Shown here in pieces: positions 26,575 through 34,811 of a stretch of DNA of 64,000 nt (position 1 is its first letter; the number at the start of each line of letters is the position of its first letter). A program made the translations under genes and the position numbers. Source of the DNA: Eisenbergiella tayi (GTDB taxonomy: Bacteria; Bacillota; Clostridia; Lachnospirales; Lachnospiraceae); NCBI RefSeq assembly GCF_001881565.1, contig NZ_MPDJ01000006.1, forward strand, positions 62,001 through 126,000. The letters are read 5' to 3'. The notes under the pieces are model-generated. The model searched no databases. It saw only the letters and a program-made list of their open reading frames with translations, and was not told where the DNA came from.

Positions 26575-27948
26575 ATGGGAAGAAGTAAAAAATTATTGGC
26601 GCTTGGGATTGTTTGTTCCTTACTTTTAGGCGGATGCGGAAACAACACACAGACATCCACGGAATCATCCCCGGAACCGAAGGCTGCAACAGAAGCGGCT
26701 TCCGAACAAAATCAGGAAAAAGCGGAAACCGGAGAGAAGGAGACCCTCAGGGTTGCATGGTGGGGAACAACGACCAGGGATCAGCTCTATTATCAGATTA
26801 ACGATCTGTTTATGGCGGAGCATCCTAATGTGGAAATCGTTACGGAGAGTCCCGGATGGAACGATTACTGGACCGCACAGTCAACCGCATTTGCCAGCGG
26901 AAGCGCCGCTGATGTCGTACAGTTCCAATCCAATCAGATTGGAGAATACTGTTCCAAGAATGTGTTAGCCCCGTTAGACGATTATGTTGCATCAGGTACT
27001 ATTAATCTGGATAACTGGAACGAAGGGTTTGTGGATACCGGCAGGTATAATGACAATCTGTACATGGTTTCCCTGGGAATGACCGCACAGGCTCTGTATG
27101 TAAATGAAACCTTCCTGAATGAGCTTGGGATGGAGCTGTGGCCTGAGGAGGAAGATATTACCTGGGATGAGTTTGCGGATTATCTTAATGAGGTACAGTC
27201 CAAACTGGAAGCGGATACCTATGCAGGACTTGATATTTATACGAACAATGACCTGGTATGGGTGTGGATCAGGGAGAACTGTGAAGAAGGTTATGAATGG
27301 CTGGATAAGGACGGAAATTTCGCACCGTCTGAAGAGACACTTGCATCCTGGTATGAATACTCAAATAATCTGAGAAAATCAGGCGCATTTGCCAATGTGG
27401 AGTGGACACAGGAGTGGAACTCTAAAGCATGGGAAGAAGGCCCTTTGGTCAACAGAAAAGTATTGTTCTATTTTGCCAATGCGAATCAGTATAAAACATA
27501 TCAGAATTCTATGGAAGACACGCTCGCGATCAGAAAAGTCCCGGTAGGGAACAATGGTAAACATGGGGATTTGCTTATTACTTCTGCGTTTGCTATTTCT
27601 GAAACCTCCAAGAATAAGGATTTAGCGGCGGAATATATTAATTTCTTTGTTAATAATGAAGAGGCCCAGAAGATATTCAACATGGAACTGGGAGTTCCCG
27701 CTTCCATGACAATTCAGGAGCTGCTGGAGCCTGATGCGGATCCCAGCGATGTTGTAGCCACCAAGTATCTGAATATGATTTCGGAGGAAGCGCCTCCCTT
27801 TATTGCCAAGGCTCCCGGAGTATGGGCAATCCAGAATGAAATCAGCAGTGTGGCAGAACAGGTGGCCGTTGGTAATCTGACGCCTGCAGATGCAGCAAAA
27901 CATATTAAAGAGATTGCCAATGAGATGATAGCGGAAAATTCCAATTAA
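26575..27948 (+). CDS. Sugar ABC transporter substrate-binding lipoprotein (family 1)
   Basis: 457 residues. The signal peptide ends in a lipobox, LLLGGC with Cys22, followed by a Ser/Thr/Glu-rich linker to about residue 55. The rest is a MalE-like fold (TLRVAWWGTTTRDQLYYQINDLF at the start of the domain). It should capture an oligosaccharide outside the membrane and deliver it to the two permeases encoded 1.4 kb downstream. GGAGGAG precedes the start. No ATPase is in this locus, so a shared MsmX-like ATPase is expected elsewhere. Confidence 0.94.
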   Translation: MGRSKKLLALGIVCSLLLGGCGNNTQTSTESSPEPKAATEAASEQNQEKAETGEKETLRVAWWGTTTRDQLYYQINDLFMAEHPNVEIVTESPGWNDYWTAQSTAFASGSAADVVQFQSNQIGEYCSKNVLAPLDDYVASGTINLDNWNEGFVDTGRYNDNLYMVSLGMTAQALYVNETFLNELGMELWPEEEDITWDEFADYLNEVQSKLEADTYAGLDIYTNNDLVWVWIRENCEEGYEWLDKDGNFAPSEETLASWYEYSNNLRKSGAFANVEWTQEWNSKAWEEGPLVNRKVLFYFANANQYKTYQNSMEDTLAIRKVPVGNNGKHGDLLITSAFAISETSKNKDLAAEYINFFVNNEEAQKIFNMELGVPASMTIQELLEPDADPSDVVATKYLNMISEEAPPFIAKAPGVWAIQNEISSVAEQVAVGNLTPADAAKHIKEIANEMIAENSN

Positions 27949-27961
27949 AGGCATGAAACAG

Positions 27962-27987
27962 CCGGGGAGCGCATAAGCGTTCCCCGG
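27962..27987 (+). other. Intercistronic hairpin after the binding-protein gene
   Basis: An 11-bp GC-rich stem (27962-27972 with 27977-27987, one G-T pair) with an ATAA loop and no T-tract. It probably protects the 3' end of the binding-protein message and limits downstream expression. Confidence 0.7.
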
Positions 27988-28039
27988 AATCGGAAAAACG
28001 GCAGCAGGATATTGTAAAAAGAAAGGAAAAACGGAGCGT

Positions 28040-29269
28040 ATGACCAGGGATTACTCCCATCGTCTTGGGAAAAAGAAAGTAAAATTTGTGCGTAAGGACG
28101 GTACACCTGTTACAGGAAAAGACATTGAAGTAAAAATGTATTGCCATGAATTTTTATTCGGAACGGGTTTATTTGATGTGATTCCCTATGTCTGCGGAGA
28201 AATGAAGCCCGAAGAAGAGGAAGCATTTGAGAAGATATTCCGTAAATGGATCGCACTGTTTAATAACGCTACCTTCCCGTTTTACTGGCAGCGGTTTGAA
28301 CCGGAACGGGGGAAGCCACGGATAGAGCAGACTTTGAAGGCGGCTTATTGGTTAAAACAGCAGAATGTGGTTATTAAGGGACATCCTTTGTGCTGGCATA
28401 CTCTTACAGCGCCCTGGCTGAATGAAATGTCAAACGAGCAAATTGTGAAAGAACAGGTCAAGAGGATTCAAAGAGATGTAAAGGCTTTTAAAGGTGTCAT
28501 TGATATCTGGGATGTGGTGAATGAAGCGGTTATCATGCCTGTTTTTGATAAATATGATAATGGTATCACCCGAATATGCAAGGAAATGGGCCGGGTAAAG
28601 CTGCTAAAGACGATGTTTGAAGCGGCGAGGGAAGAAAATGATTCGGCGGAGCTTCTGATTAATGACTTTAATCTGTCATCCAACTATGAAATACTTATTG
28701 ACGGTTGTTTGAATGCAGGGGTACCGATAGATGAAATCGGTCTGCAGACTCATCAGCATCAGGGTTATATGGGTGAGGAACGGCTCCTGGAAATTCTGGA
28801 AAGATATGAACAATTCCAAAAACCGCTCCATTTTACAGAAATCACGTTAACCTCCGGACATATTATGCCGCCGCATATTGTGGATCTGAATGACTATAAG
28901 ACAGATGACTGGCCTACCACGCCTGAATTTGAAGACCGGCAGGCAAGAGAATTTACGGAAATGTATGAAATCCTTTTTTCCCATCCGCTTGTCAGGACAG
29001 CTGTATCCTGGAACTTTGTTGACGGAGGCTGGCTGAACGCTCCCGGCGGGCTGCTGAGAAAAGACGGATCCGTCAAGCCCGCTTATGAAGCGCTTTATGA
29101 ATTGATACATAAAAAGTGGTGGACCGATACAAAAACGGCAACAGATGAAAACGGAGAGGCGGTAATTGAGGGCTATCGGGGTGATTACAACCTTATCTGC
29201 TGCGGAAATAAAGTGAATCTTGCATTGCGAAACAGGGAAGAAAAGGAAACGGAAATTTTTGTGATTTAA
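28040..29269 (+). CDS. GH10 endo-1,4-beta-xylanase, cytoplasmic
   Basis: 409 residues. The GH10 barrel shows acid/base Glu162 in WDVVNEA and nucleophile Glu267 in HFTEITL; KGHPLCWH and LQTHQH are further family motifs. There is no signal peptide or carbohydrate-binding module, so it should cut imported xylo-oligosaccharides inside the cell. The N-terminal 40 residues and the C-terminal 70 residues lie outside the classic barrel. It lies between the binding protein and permease genes, tying the importer to a xylan-derived substrate. Confidence 0.93.
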   Translation: MTRDYSHRLGKKKVKFVRKDGTPVTGKDIEVKMYCHEFLFGTGLFDVIPYVCGEMKPEEEEAFEKIFRKWIALFNNATFPFYWQRFEPERGKPRIEQTLKAAYWLKQQNVVIKGHPLCWHTLTAPWLNEMSNEQIVKEQVKRIQRDVKAFKGVIDIWDVVNEAVIMPVFDKYDNGITRICKEMGRVKLLKTMFEAAREENDSAELLINDFNLSSNYEILIDGCLNAGVPIDEIGLQTHQHQGYMGEERLLEILERYEQFQKPLHFTEITLTSGHIMPPHIVDLNDYKTDDWPTTPEFEDRQAREFTEMYEILFSHPLVRTAVSWNFVDGGWLNAPGGLLRKDGSVKPAYEALYELIHKKWWTDTKTATDENGEAVIEGYRGDYNLICCGNKVNLALRNREEKETEIFVI

Positions 29270-29309
29270 AACAGTTAAGTCTGTCCGGCTTGAAAGGGGA
29301 AGGGTATTG

Positions 29310-30191
29310 ATGAAAAAGAAAGGTGATAAATACGCGGGTTATGTATTTCTTCTGCCATGGCTGATAGGGTTTATCGGTCTGACGCTTATTCCCATGGGGA
29401 TGTCTTTGTATTATTCATTTACGAATTATAATCTGCTGTCCGCTCCGCAGTTCGTAGGTCTTACCAATTATATAAAAATGTTTACCTCTGACTATCATTT
29501 TTTGAACGCTTTAAAAGTAACTTTTATTTATGTATTTGCATCTGTCCCTCTGCAGCTGCTGGCTTCTTTAGTGCTGGCTTTTATCCTGAATAAAGGGGTT
29601 AAAGGGCTATCCTTATTCAGGGCTGCTTTTTATGTGCCGTCCCTTTTGGGCGGAAGCGTGGCAATTTCCATTCTGTGGAGACAGATTTTTGGAATGAACG
29701 GTATATTGAATCAGCTGCTGAATGCGTTGGGGATTGAATCAACAATAAGCTGGGTGGCGAATCCCAATACGGCGGTATGGACGCTGATCGTACTCAGGGT
29801 ATGGCAGTTTGGTTCCCCGATGATTATTTTTCTGGCGGCAATTAAACAGGTTCCCCAGGAAATGCTGGAAGCGGCTGCCATTGACGGAGCATCCAAATTT
29901 CAGCGGACCATACGTATTATGCTGCCCATGATTTCTCCGATTATCTTATTTAACCTGATTATGCAGATAATAAGCGCATTTAAGGTATTTACGGAATCCT
30001 ATATCATCAGCGGCGGAAACGGCGGTGTACTGGACAGCCTTCTTTTCTATACGCTGCATATTTATAATGAAGGCTTCGGTAAAATGAGAATGGGTTATGC
30101 CAGTGCTCTTGCCTGGTTCCTTGTTCTGATTATTGCCGTACTTACTGCATTGGTATTCGGAGTGTCCAAGAAATTCGTTCATTATGACTGA
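29310..30191 (+). CDS. Sugar ABC transporter permease (MalF/UgpA type)
   Basis: 293 residues from ATG 29310 (a TTG one codon upstream is in frame). Six helices are visible, with the EAA loop as EAAAIDGASKFQRTIRIMLP at about 190-210, which docks on the ATPase. It forms the membrane channel with the next gene product. SD-like AAGGGGAAGGG precedes it. It ends 14 bases before the next start. Confidence 0.95.
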   Translation: MKKKGDKYAGYVFLLPWLIGFIGLTLIPMGMSLYYSFTNYNLLSAPQFVGLTNYIKMFTSDYHFLNALKVTFIYVFASVPLQLLASLVLAFILNKGVKGLSLFRAAFYVPSLLGGSVAISILWRQIFGMNGILNQLLNALGIESTISWVANPNTAVWTLIVLRVWQFGSPMIIFLAAIKQVPQEMLEAAAIDGASKFQRTIRIMLPMISPIILFNLIMQIISAFKVFTESYIISGGNGGVLDSLLFYTLHIYNEGFGKMRMGYASALAWFLVLIIAVLTALVFGVSKKFVHYD

Positions 30192-30205
30192 CAGGGGGGA
30201 AGGAT

Positions 30206-31048
30206 ATGTATAAAAAAAATAAAACGGCAGAATGGGTGAAATTTGCGATCCTCCTCATTTTTGCCCTGCTGGTATTATACCCATTAATCTGGATGGTAGG
30301 AAGTTCCTTTAAACCGGAAGCGGATATTTTTACCGATCTGGGTATTATACCGAAACAGTTTACATTGGAAAATTATGAAATTGGCTGGAGATCGAATGGA
30401 AGGGTGACATTCTCCACCTATTTCCTTAATTCCATTATTGTATCCGGGTTGTGTGTGATAGGTAATCTTTTTTCCTGTACATTGGCGGCATTTGCATTTG
30501 CCAGATTGAATTTTAAAGGGAAAAACCTCTTTTTTGCCCTGATGATGATGACTATGATGCTTCCTCAGCATGCCATTATTGTCCCTCAATATGTATATTT
30601 CTATAAACTGGGCTGGATTGACTCTTTTTCACCTCTTGTAATCCCCAAATTTCTGGCAACAGATGCTTTCTTTGTATATCTGCTGATTCAATTTATCAGA
30701 GGGATTCCCAGAGAACTGGACGAAGCGGCCATTGTGGATGGATGCAGTGCTTATAAAGTGTTCTGGAAGGTGATTCTTCCTCTCTGCCAGCCGGCGCTGG
30801 TGACCACCACCATATTTACTTTTATGTGGTCCTGGAATGATTTCTTTACCCAGATCATTTATCTGAGGACGAATAACAAATATACGGTTACTCTCGCATT
30901 GAGGATGTTTGTGGATCCAACAGCCAAAAGCGCCTTCGGCGCCATGTTTGCCATGTCAACCGTTTCTATTATTCCTATCCTGCTCCTGTTTGTCTTTTTC
31001 CAGAAGCAGCTGATTGAAGGAATTGCTACCAGCGGATTAAAGGGGTGA
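30206..31048 (+). CDS. Sugar ABC transporter permease (MalG/UgpE type)
   Basis: 280 residues with six helices and the EAA loop DEAAIVDGCSAYKVFWKVILP at about 171-191. It pairs with the preceding permease. The two subunits and the lipoprotein form a CUT1-type importer for oligosaccharides; the ATPase is absent. The next gene starts four bases after the stop, so the unit continues into the catabolic genes. Confidence 0.95.
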   Translation: MYKKNKTAEWVKFAILLIFALLVLYPLIWMVGSSFKPEADIFTDLGIIPKQFTLENYEIGWRSNGRVTFSTYFLNSIIVSGLCVIGNLFSCTLAAFAFARLNFKGKNLFFALMMMTMMLPQHAIIVPQYVYFYKLGWIDSFSPLVIPKFLATDAFFVYLLIQFIRGIPRELDEAAIVDGCSAYKVFWKVILPLCQPALVTTTIFTFMWSWNDFFTQIIYLRTNNKYTVTLALRMFVDPTAKSAFGAMFAMSTVSIIPILLLFVFFQKQLIEGIATSGLKG

Positions 31049-31052
31049 GATT

Positions 31053-31847
31053 ATGCTGCGTCTGGCAACCTCGTCATTAACATTTGATAGTTTTGAAAAC
31101 AACGATTATAAGTGCCTGTTCGCTCATGCGGCGCAGACAGGATACCGCAGGGTAGAATTCAACTGCTGGTATGGAGAAACACTGACGCCTTCCAGGATCA
31201 GGAGCATAAAGGAACGATGCAGGCAGAATGGCCTGGAGCCGATAGCACTGCATGTATCCGCATTCGGAGGAAGCACTTCGGAAATCCGTGCGTTGAATGC
31301 GGCACATAAGCTCAGGGCTATGGAAGCGGCATGTGAGCTTGGCTGCAGCACAGTGGTGGCTTCCGGAATGTCCGAAGGCACTCTGGATGACATTATTTAT
31401 GAGCTGGAATGTGTGGAAAAGGCGGCAGAAGAATATAAAGTTAAGCTTTCCCTGGAAAATCACTGTCAAAATGTTTTAGCCGGAGAGAAGGATTACGAAT
31501 ATATTTTCAGAAGGATAGACAGTCCGTATATTGGAATATGCCTGGATGGCGGACATCTGGAAGCCCATGGGGAAAAAACAGAAACTTTTATTGAACGGTT
31601 TTATCCCCAAATAAACCATCTCCATTTAAAAGAAAATCTGATTTTTGGAACAAAGAGTTTTTGCCGGTTCGGCTGCGGCGGGACTGATAATGTGGAAATG
31701 GTGAAACGGATGAAAGACAGAGGATACAGTGGTTACATGTCTGTAGAACTATCGCCGGAAATAAGGGAAAACGGTAATACCGTTCCTTTTACCGCTGAGG
31801 ACTGGGAGAAGCCATTGCAGTTATATTCCTTTTTGGAGGAAGAATAA
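31053..31847 (+). CDS. Sugar phosphate isomerase/epimerase-like TIM barrel (first)
   Basis: 264 residues of the AP-endonuclease-2/xylose-isomerase-like fold. Metal ligands are visible in order: Glu in SLENH, Asp and His in CLDGGHLEAHG, His in NHLHLKEN and Glu in SVELSPE. The family includes ketose 3-epimerases, hydroxypyruvate isomerase, inosose dehydratase and lyases acting on 3-keto-glycosides. Its neighbours, a Gfo/Idh dehydrogenase and a second protein of this fold, allow either pentose/ketose isomerisation or an oxidise-then-eliminate route. The exact reaction cannot be fixed. Confidence 0.85.
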   Translation: MLRLATSSLTFDSFENNDYKCLFAHAAQTGYRRVEFNCWYGETLTPSRIRSIKERCRQNGLEPIALHVSAFGGSTSEIRALNAAHKLRAMEAACELGCSTVVASGMSEGTLDDIIYELECVEKAAEEYKVKLSLENHCQNVLAGEKDYEYIFRRIDSPYIGICLDGGHLEAHGEKTETFIERFYPQINHLHLKENLIFGTKSFCRFGCGGTDNVEMVKRMKDRGYSGYMSVELSPEIRENGNTVPFTAEDWEKPLQLYSFLEEE

Positions 31848-31890
31848 GGAACTTGTATACTTTGAGACAGTTCCTAAGAAAGGGGAAAAA

Positions 31891-32874
31891 ATGCTGAAAA
31901 CAGTATTGATTGGGGCAGGCGGAATTGCCTGGAAGCATTGTGAAGCATTGCGGAAACTGGGAGTAGAGATCAGTGGGATATATGATGTCAATCCGGTAAA
32001 TGCAGGACGGCTTGCAGAGGCATTTGGATGTCCTGTTGTTTCAGATCCGGTACATGCAATTGCCGGGGCAGATATGGTACATATTCTGACTCCACCTTCC
32101 AAAAGGTGGGAGTATGTGGAATGTGCACTTGCTTATAAAAAACATATTTTTATGGAAAAACCGGTGGCTATATCTTTGGAAGATGCACAGAGAATGGAAT
32201 TGGCGGCCAAAGCTGTTCCCGTACAGTTTATGGTGGGCTTTACCCAGCGTTTCCGCAAAGGCTACCGGATAATACGGGAATGGCTGGATCAGGGAAGGCT
32301 GGGGGATGTGGTTCAGGCATATTGCTTCCGTATAGGTCCGGGGCCGGGATTTGGGGGAAAGCTGAACGACAGCTGGAGGACGGCAGAAGGTTATGTTTGC
32401 GGAATGACTATTGAATCTCTTTCCCATGATATTGACTTCCTTCAGTCTCTGGCAGGAAGAGTGATACAGGCGGAAGGTTTTGTAAAGGGAACGGTGGCTT
32501 CGCTGCCTCAATTTGATAACAATGTGAACGCCGCCCTGCTTTTCGAAGGGGGAAGTATCGGAAGCATAACAGCAAGCTGGAGCTCCCACATCGCATTTAA
32601 TGCGAAAGGAATTATCGGTACCAGAGGAAGCGTTATGCTTAAAGGGGAAGATATCTGGGATTCTACTTGCCTGACGGCAAAATTTGAGGATGGAACCTCT
32701 GTCTGTGAAAGCCTGGATGATATTTTTCAGGAGGGAGAGGGCTATCTCGAAGAGAACCGCCATTTCATAACCTGCATTGAGAAAAATATTCCGGTAGGCT
32801 GTGACATAACTGTAGGGAGAGAGGTTCTTGCCATATCCCGGAAGATCCTGGATTCCTCAATAAGGGGCAGATGA
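31891..32874 (+). CDS. Gfo/Idh/MocA family oxidoreductase
   Basis: 327 residues. The NAD(P) site is GAGGIAWKH at the N-terminus, followed by MEKPVA with the conserved Lys at about residue 90. A C-terminal alpha/beta domain follows, with the catalytic His probably in ESLSHDIDFLQ. It should oxidise a sugar or glycoside hydroxyl, or an aldose to its lactone. The start codon follows AAGGGG. Its stop TGA abuts the next ATG. As the likely first oxidation step it can supply aldonates to the UxaA-type dehydratase further down. Confidence 0.9.
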   Translation: MLKTVLIGAGGIAWKHCEALRKLGVEISGIYDVNPVNAGRLAEAFGCPVVSDPVHAIAGADMVHILTPPSKRWEYVECALAYKKHIFMEKPVAISLEDAQRMELAAKAVPVQFMVGFTQRFRKGYRIIREWLDQGRLGDVVQAYCFRIGPGPGFGGKLNDSWRTAEGYVCGMTIESLSHDIDFLQSLAGRVIQAEGFVKGTVASLPQFDNNVNAALLFEGGSIGSITASWSSHIAFNAKGIIGTRGSVMLKGEDIWDSTCLTAKFEDGTSVCESLDDIFQEGEGYLEENRHFITCIEKNIPVGCDITVGREVLAISRKILDSSIRGR

Positions 32875-33753
32875 ATGAAAAAAGGGATCTGTTTAACCGC
32901 TGTCTATCCACAGGCTATGTATGACAGCGGTTTATTAAAGGAATTATTGGAAAAAACAGCGGTTCAGGGTATTTTTAATTGTGTGGAATTTTATTTTGAG
33001 GGAACGGCCGGAGAAGAGGAAGAAATCAGAAAGCTATTGGAAAAAAAGAATCTGTGTTCCGTTTTTCTGTCAGGGTTTCCTATGAAAAGGGACGGTGTGG
33101 ATATTACCAGCCCGGATGAACGGATCAGAAGGAAGAGTGTAGAATTCTGCAGGAGGATGTATGAGCGCTGCCAGGGTCTGGGAGCCGGGAAAATGCTGAT
33201 TGTAAGCGGGCCTGCATGGAAGGAAAAGGACGGACAGGCTCTTATGGGCCAGGCCTGTAAATCCTTTGAAGAAATAGGAACAGTAATCGGCGGGGATGGA
33301 CCGGAAATAACATTGGAATTTTTTAATGATGAAGGGGAACCTGAACTCGCTGTCGGTAAAGTACCTTTTGTCAGAAAGCTTTATGAACAGACACAGGGGT
33401 GCGGTATTGGCATCACGTTTGACACCAGCCATGTAGCCCAGATGGGAGCGGATGTCGAGGCAAGCTTTGCCAGCCTGGCACCCTGGATCCGGCATCTGCA
33501 CCTGGCAAACAGCGTATCGGTTAACAGGAATAATCCGCTGTTTGGGGATAAGCATCCTTTATTCGGGGTAAAGGACGGCGATTTTACCATTGCGGATATC
33601 AGGAAACATTTTTGTGCATTAAAGGAGCAAAATATGCTGCGCAATGTGGATATCTGCTCGCTGGAAGTGATAAGCAGAGGAGACAATGACTGGTACTATG
33701 ACAGGATCAGTGAACAGGCAGCTGAAATATGGAAAGGGGAAAGTATATTATGA
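32875..33753 (+). CDS. Sugar phosphate isomerase/epimerase-like TIM barrel (second)
   Basis: 292 residues of the same fold as the gene at 31053 but distant in sequence. Metal-ligand candidates are Glu in TLEFF, Asp and His in TFDTSHVAQ, His in RHLHLAN and Glu in SLEVIS. A GDKHPLFG loop after the fourth position is unusual for plain epimerases. The ATG directly follows the dehydrogenase stop, and its own stop overlaps the next ATG by four bases, so translation is coupled. Function beyond isomerase/lyase fold unknown. Confidence 0.82.
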   Translation: MKKGICLTAVYPQAMYDSGLLKELLEKTAVQGIFNCVEFYFEGTAGEEEEIRKLLEKKNLCSVFLSGFPMKRDGVDITSPDERIRRKSVEFCRRMYERCQGLGAGKMLIVSGPAWKEKDGQALMGQACKSFEEIGTVIGGDGPEITLEFFNDEGEPELAVGKVPFVRKLYEQTQGCGIGITFDTSHVAQMGADVEASFASLAPWIRHLHLANSVSVNRNNPLFGDKHPLFGVKDGDFTIADIRKHFCALKEQNMLRNVDICSLEVISRGDNDWYYDRISEQAAEIWKGESIL

Positions 33754-34811
33754 AGGCATGGATTAAGGATAAAAGACAGGCAGGGGCAGTTTTAACGGAA
33801 AGGGATATTCCTTCCATAAAAAGGGATGAGGTTTTAATTAAAGTGGAGGCCTCTGCATTGTGTAAATCGGATGTGGATGTTTATGAATGGACTCCTCTTG
33901 TGGAAAAGGCCGGCTATCCCCTTCCTTTTGTTATGGGACATGAGTTTGCCGGACAGATTGTGGCGGCAGGAGAAGATGTGAAAGGATTTGCCATAGGAGA
34001 CAGGGTAGCCGGGGAAACCCATATTCCCTGTGGTTACTGTGAAACCTGCCGGACGGGAAACCAGCATATATGCGGAAACCATATGGGAGTCCTGGGAAGG
34101 ACTGTAGACGGCTGCTTCGCCGATTATATCGCGCTTCATCAAAAAGCGCTTATCCGGCTGCCTGAAAATCTGACCTATGAACAGGGAGCTATCCTGGAAC
34201 CTTTTGCAACAGCCATGCATGCGGTGTCCAAAGCGGCGCCGTCCGGGAAAACATTACTGGTGGCAGGAGTGGGAACTATTGGGCAGATGGCTGTGGAAAT
34301 AGCAAAATTTTTAGGATGCGTAAAGATTTTTGCAGTGGATGTCAATGACCAGAAGCTGGAAGAAAGCGCTGCAAGAGGGGCGGATGTCAGAATCAACGGC
34401 CTGAAGGAAGATTATGTGGAAGTAGTTATGAGAGAAACCAACGGCCAGGGAGTGGATGCCGTAATAGATTTTACAGGGAATGAAAAAGTGATTAATCAGG
34501 CGGTGGAGGCTGTAAAAATTGCAGGTACCATTGTTCATGTGGGAATGGTGGAAAAACCGCTTACCTATCAGAATTTTATGTATGGAGTGGTCTATAAGGA
34601 ACTGAACGTGACCGGGATTTTCGGACGCCGTATGTATGAGACCTGGACAGAAGTCATGAATATACTGAAAACCGGCAGAATTGACCTGAATTCGTATGTT
34701 GGAAAGCGGATGAAACTGGAAGAATTTGAAAAGGCTATGGAACTTTTCCCTCAGGTTTCCGGAAGAATTGTGTTCCGGGATCAGGACGGGGAGGATGAAG
34801 ACCGGAAATGA
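33750..34811 (+). CDS. Zinc-dependent alcohol/polyol dehydrogenase (MDR)
   Basis: 353 residues from ATG 33750, in the ATGA overlap and behind AAAGGGGAAAG. The catalytic zinc site has Cys (ALCKSD), GHEFAG and a Glu; the structural zinc motif CGYCETCRTGNQHIC is complete. The NAD site is GVGTIGQ. It resembles sorbitol, threonine and galactitol-1-phosphate dehydrogenases and should oxidise a secondary alcohol of a sugar or sugar acid with NAD+. Its stop overlaps the PFOR start by four bases. Confidence 0.92.
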   Translation: MKAWIKDKRQAGAVLTERDIPSIKRDEVLIKVEASALCKSDVDVYEWTPLVEKAGYPLPFVMGHEFAGQIVAAGEDVKGFAIGDRVAGETHIPCGYCETCRTGNQHICGNHMGVLGRTVDGCFADYIALHQKALIRLPENLTYEQGAILEPFATAMHAVSKAAPSGKTLLVAGVGTIGQMAVEIAKFLGCVKIFAVDVNDQKLEESAARGADVRINGLKEDYVEVVMRETNGQGVDAVIDFTGNEKVINQAVEAVKIAGTIVHVGMVEKPLTYQNFMYGVVYKELNVTGIFGRRMYETWTEVMNILKTGRIDLNSYVGKRMKLEEFEKAMELFPQVSGRIVFRDQDGEDEDRK

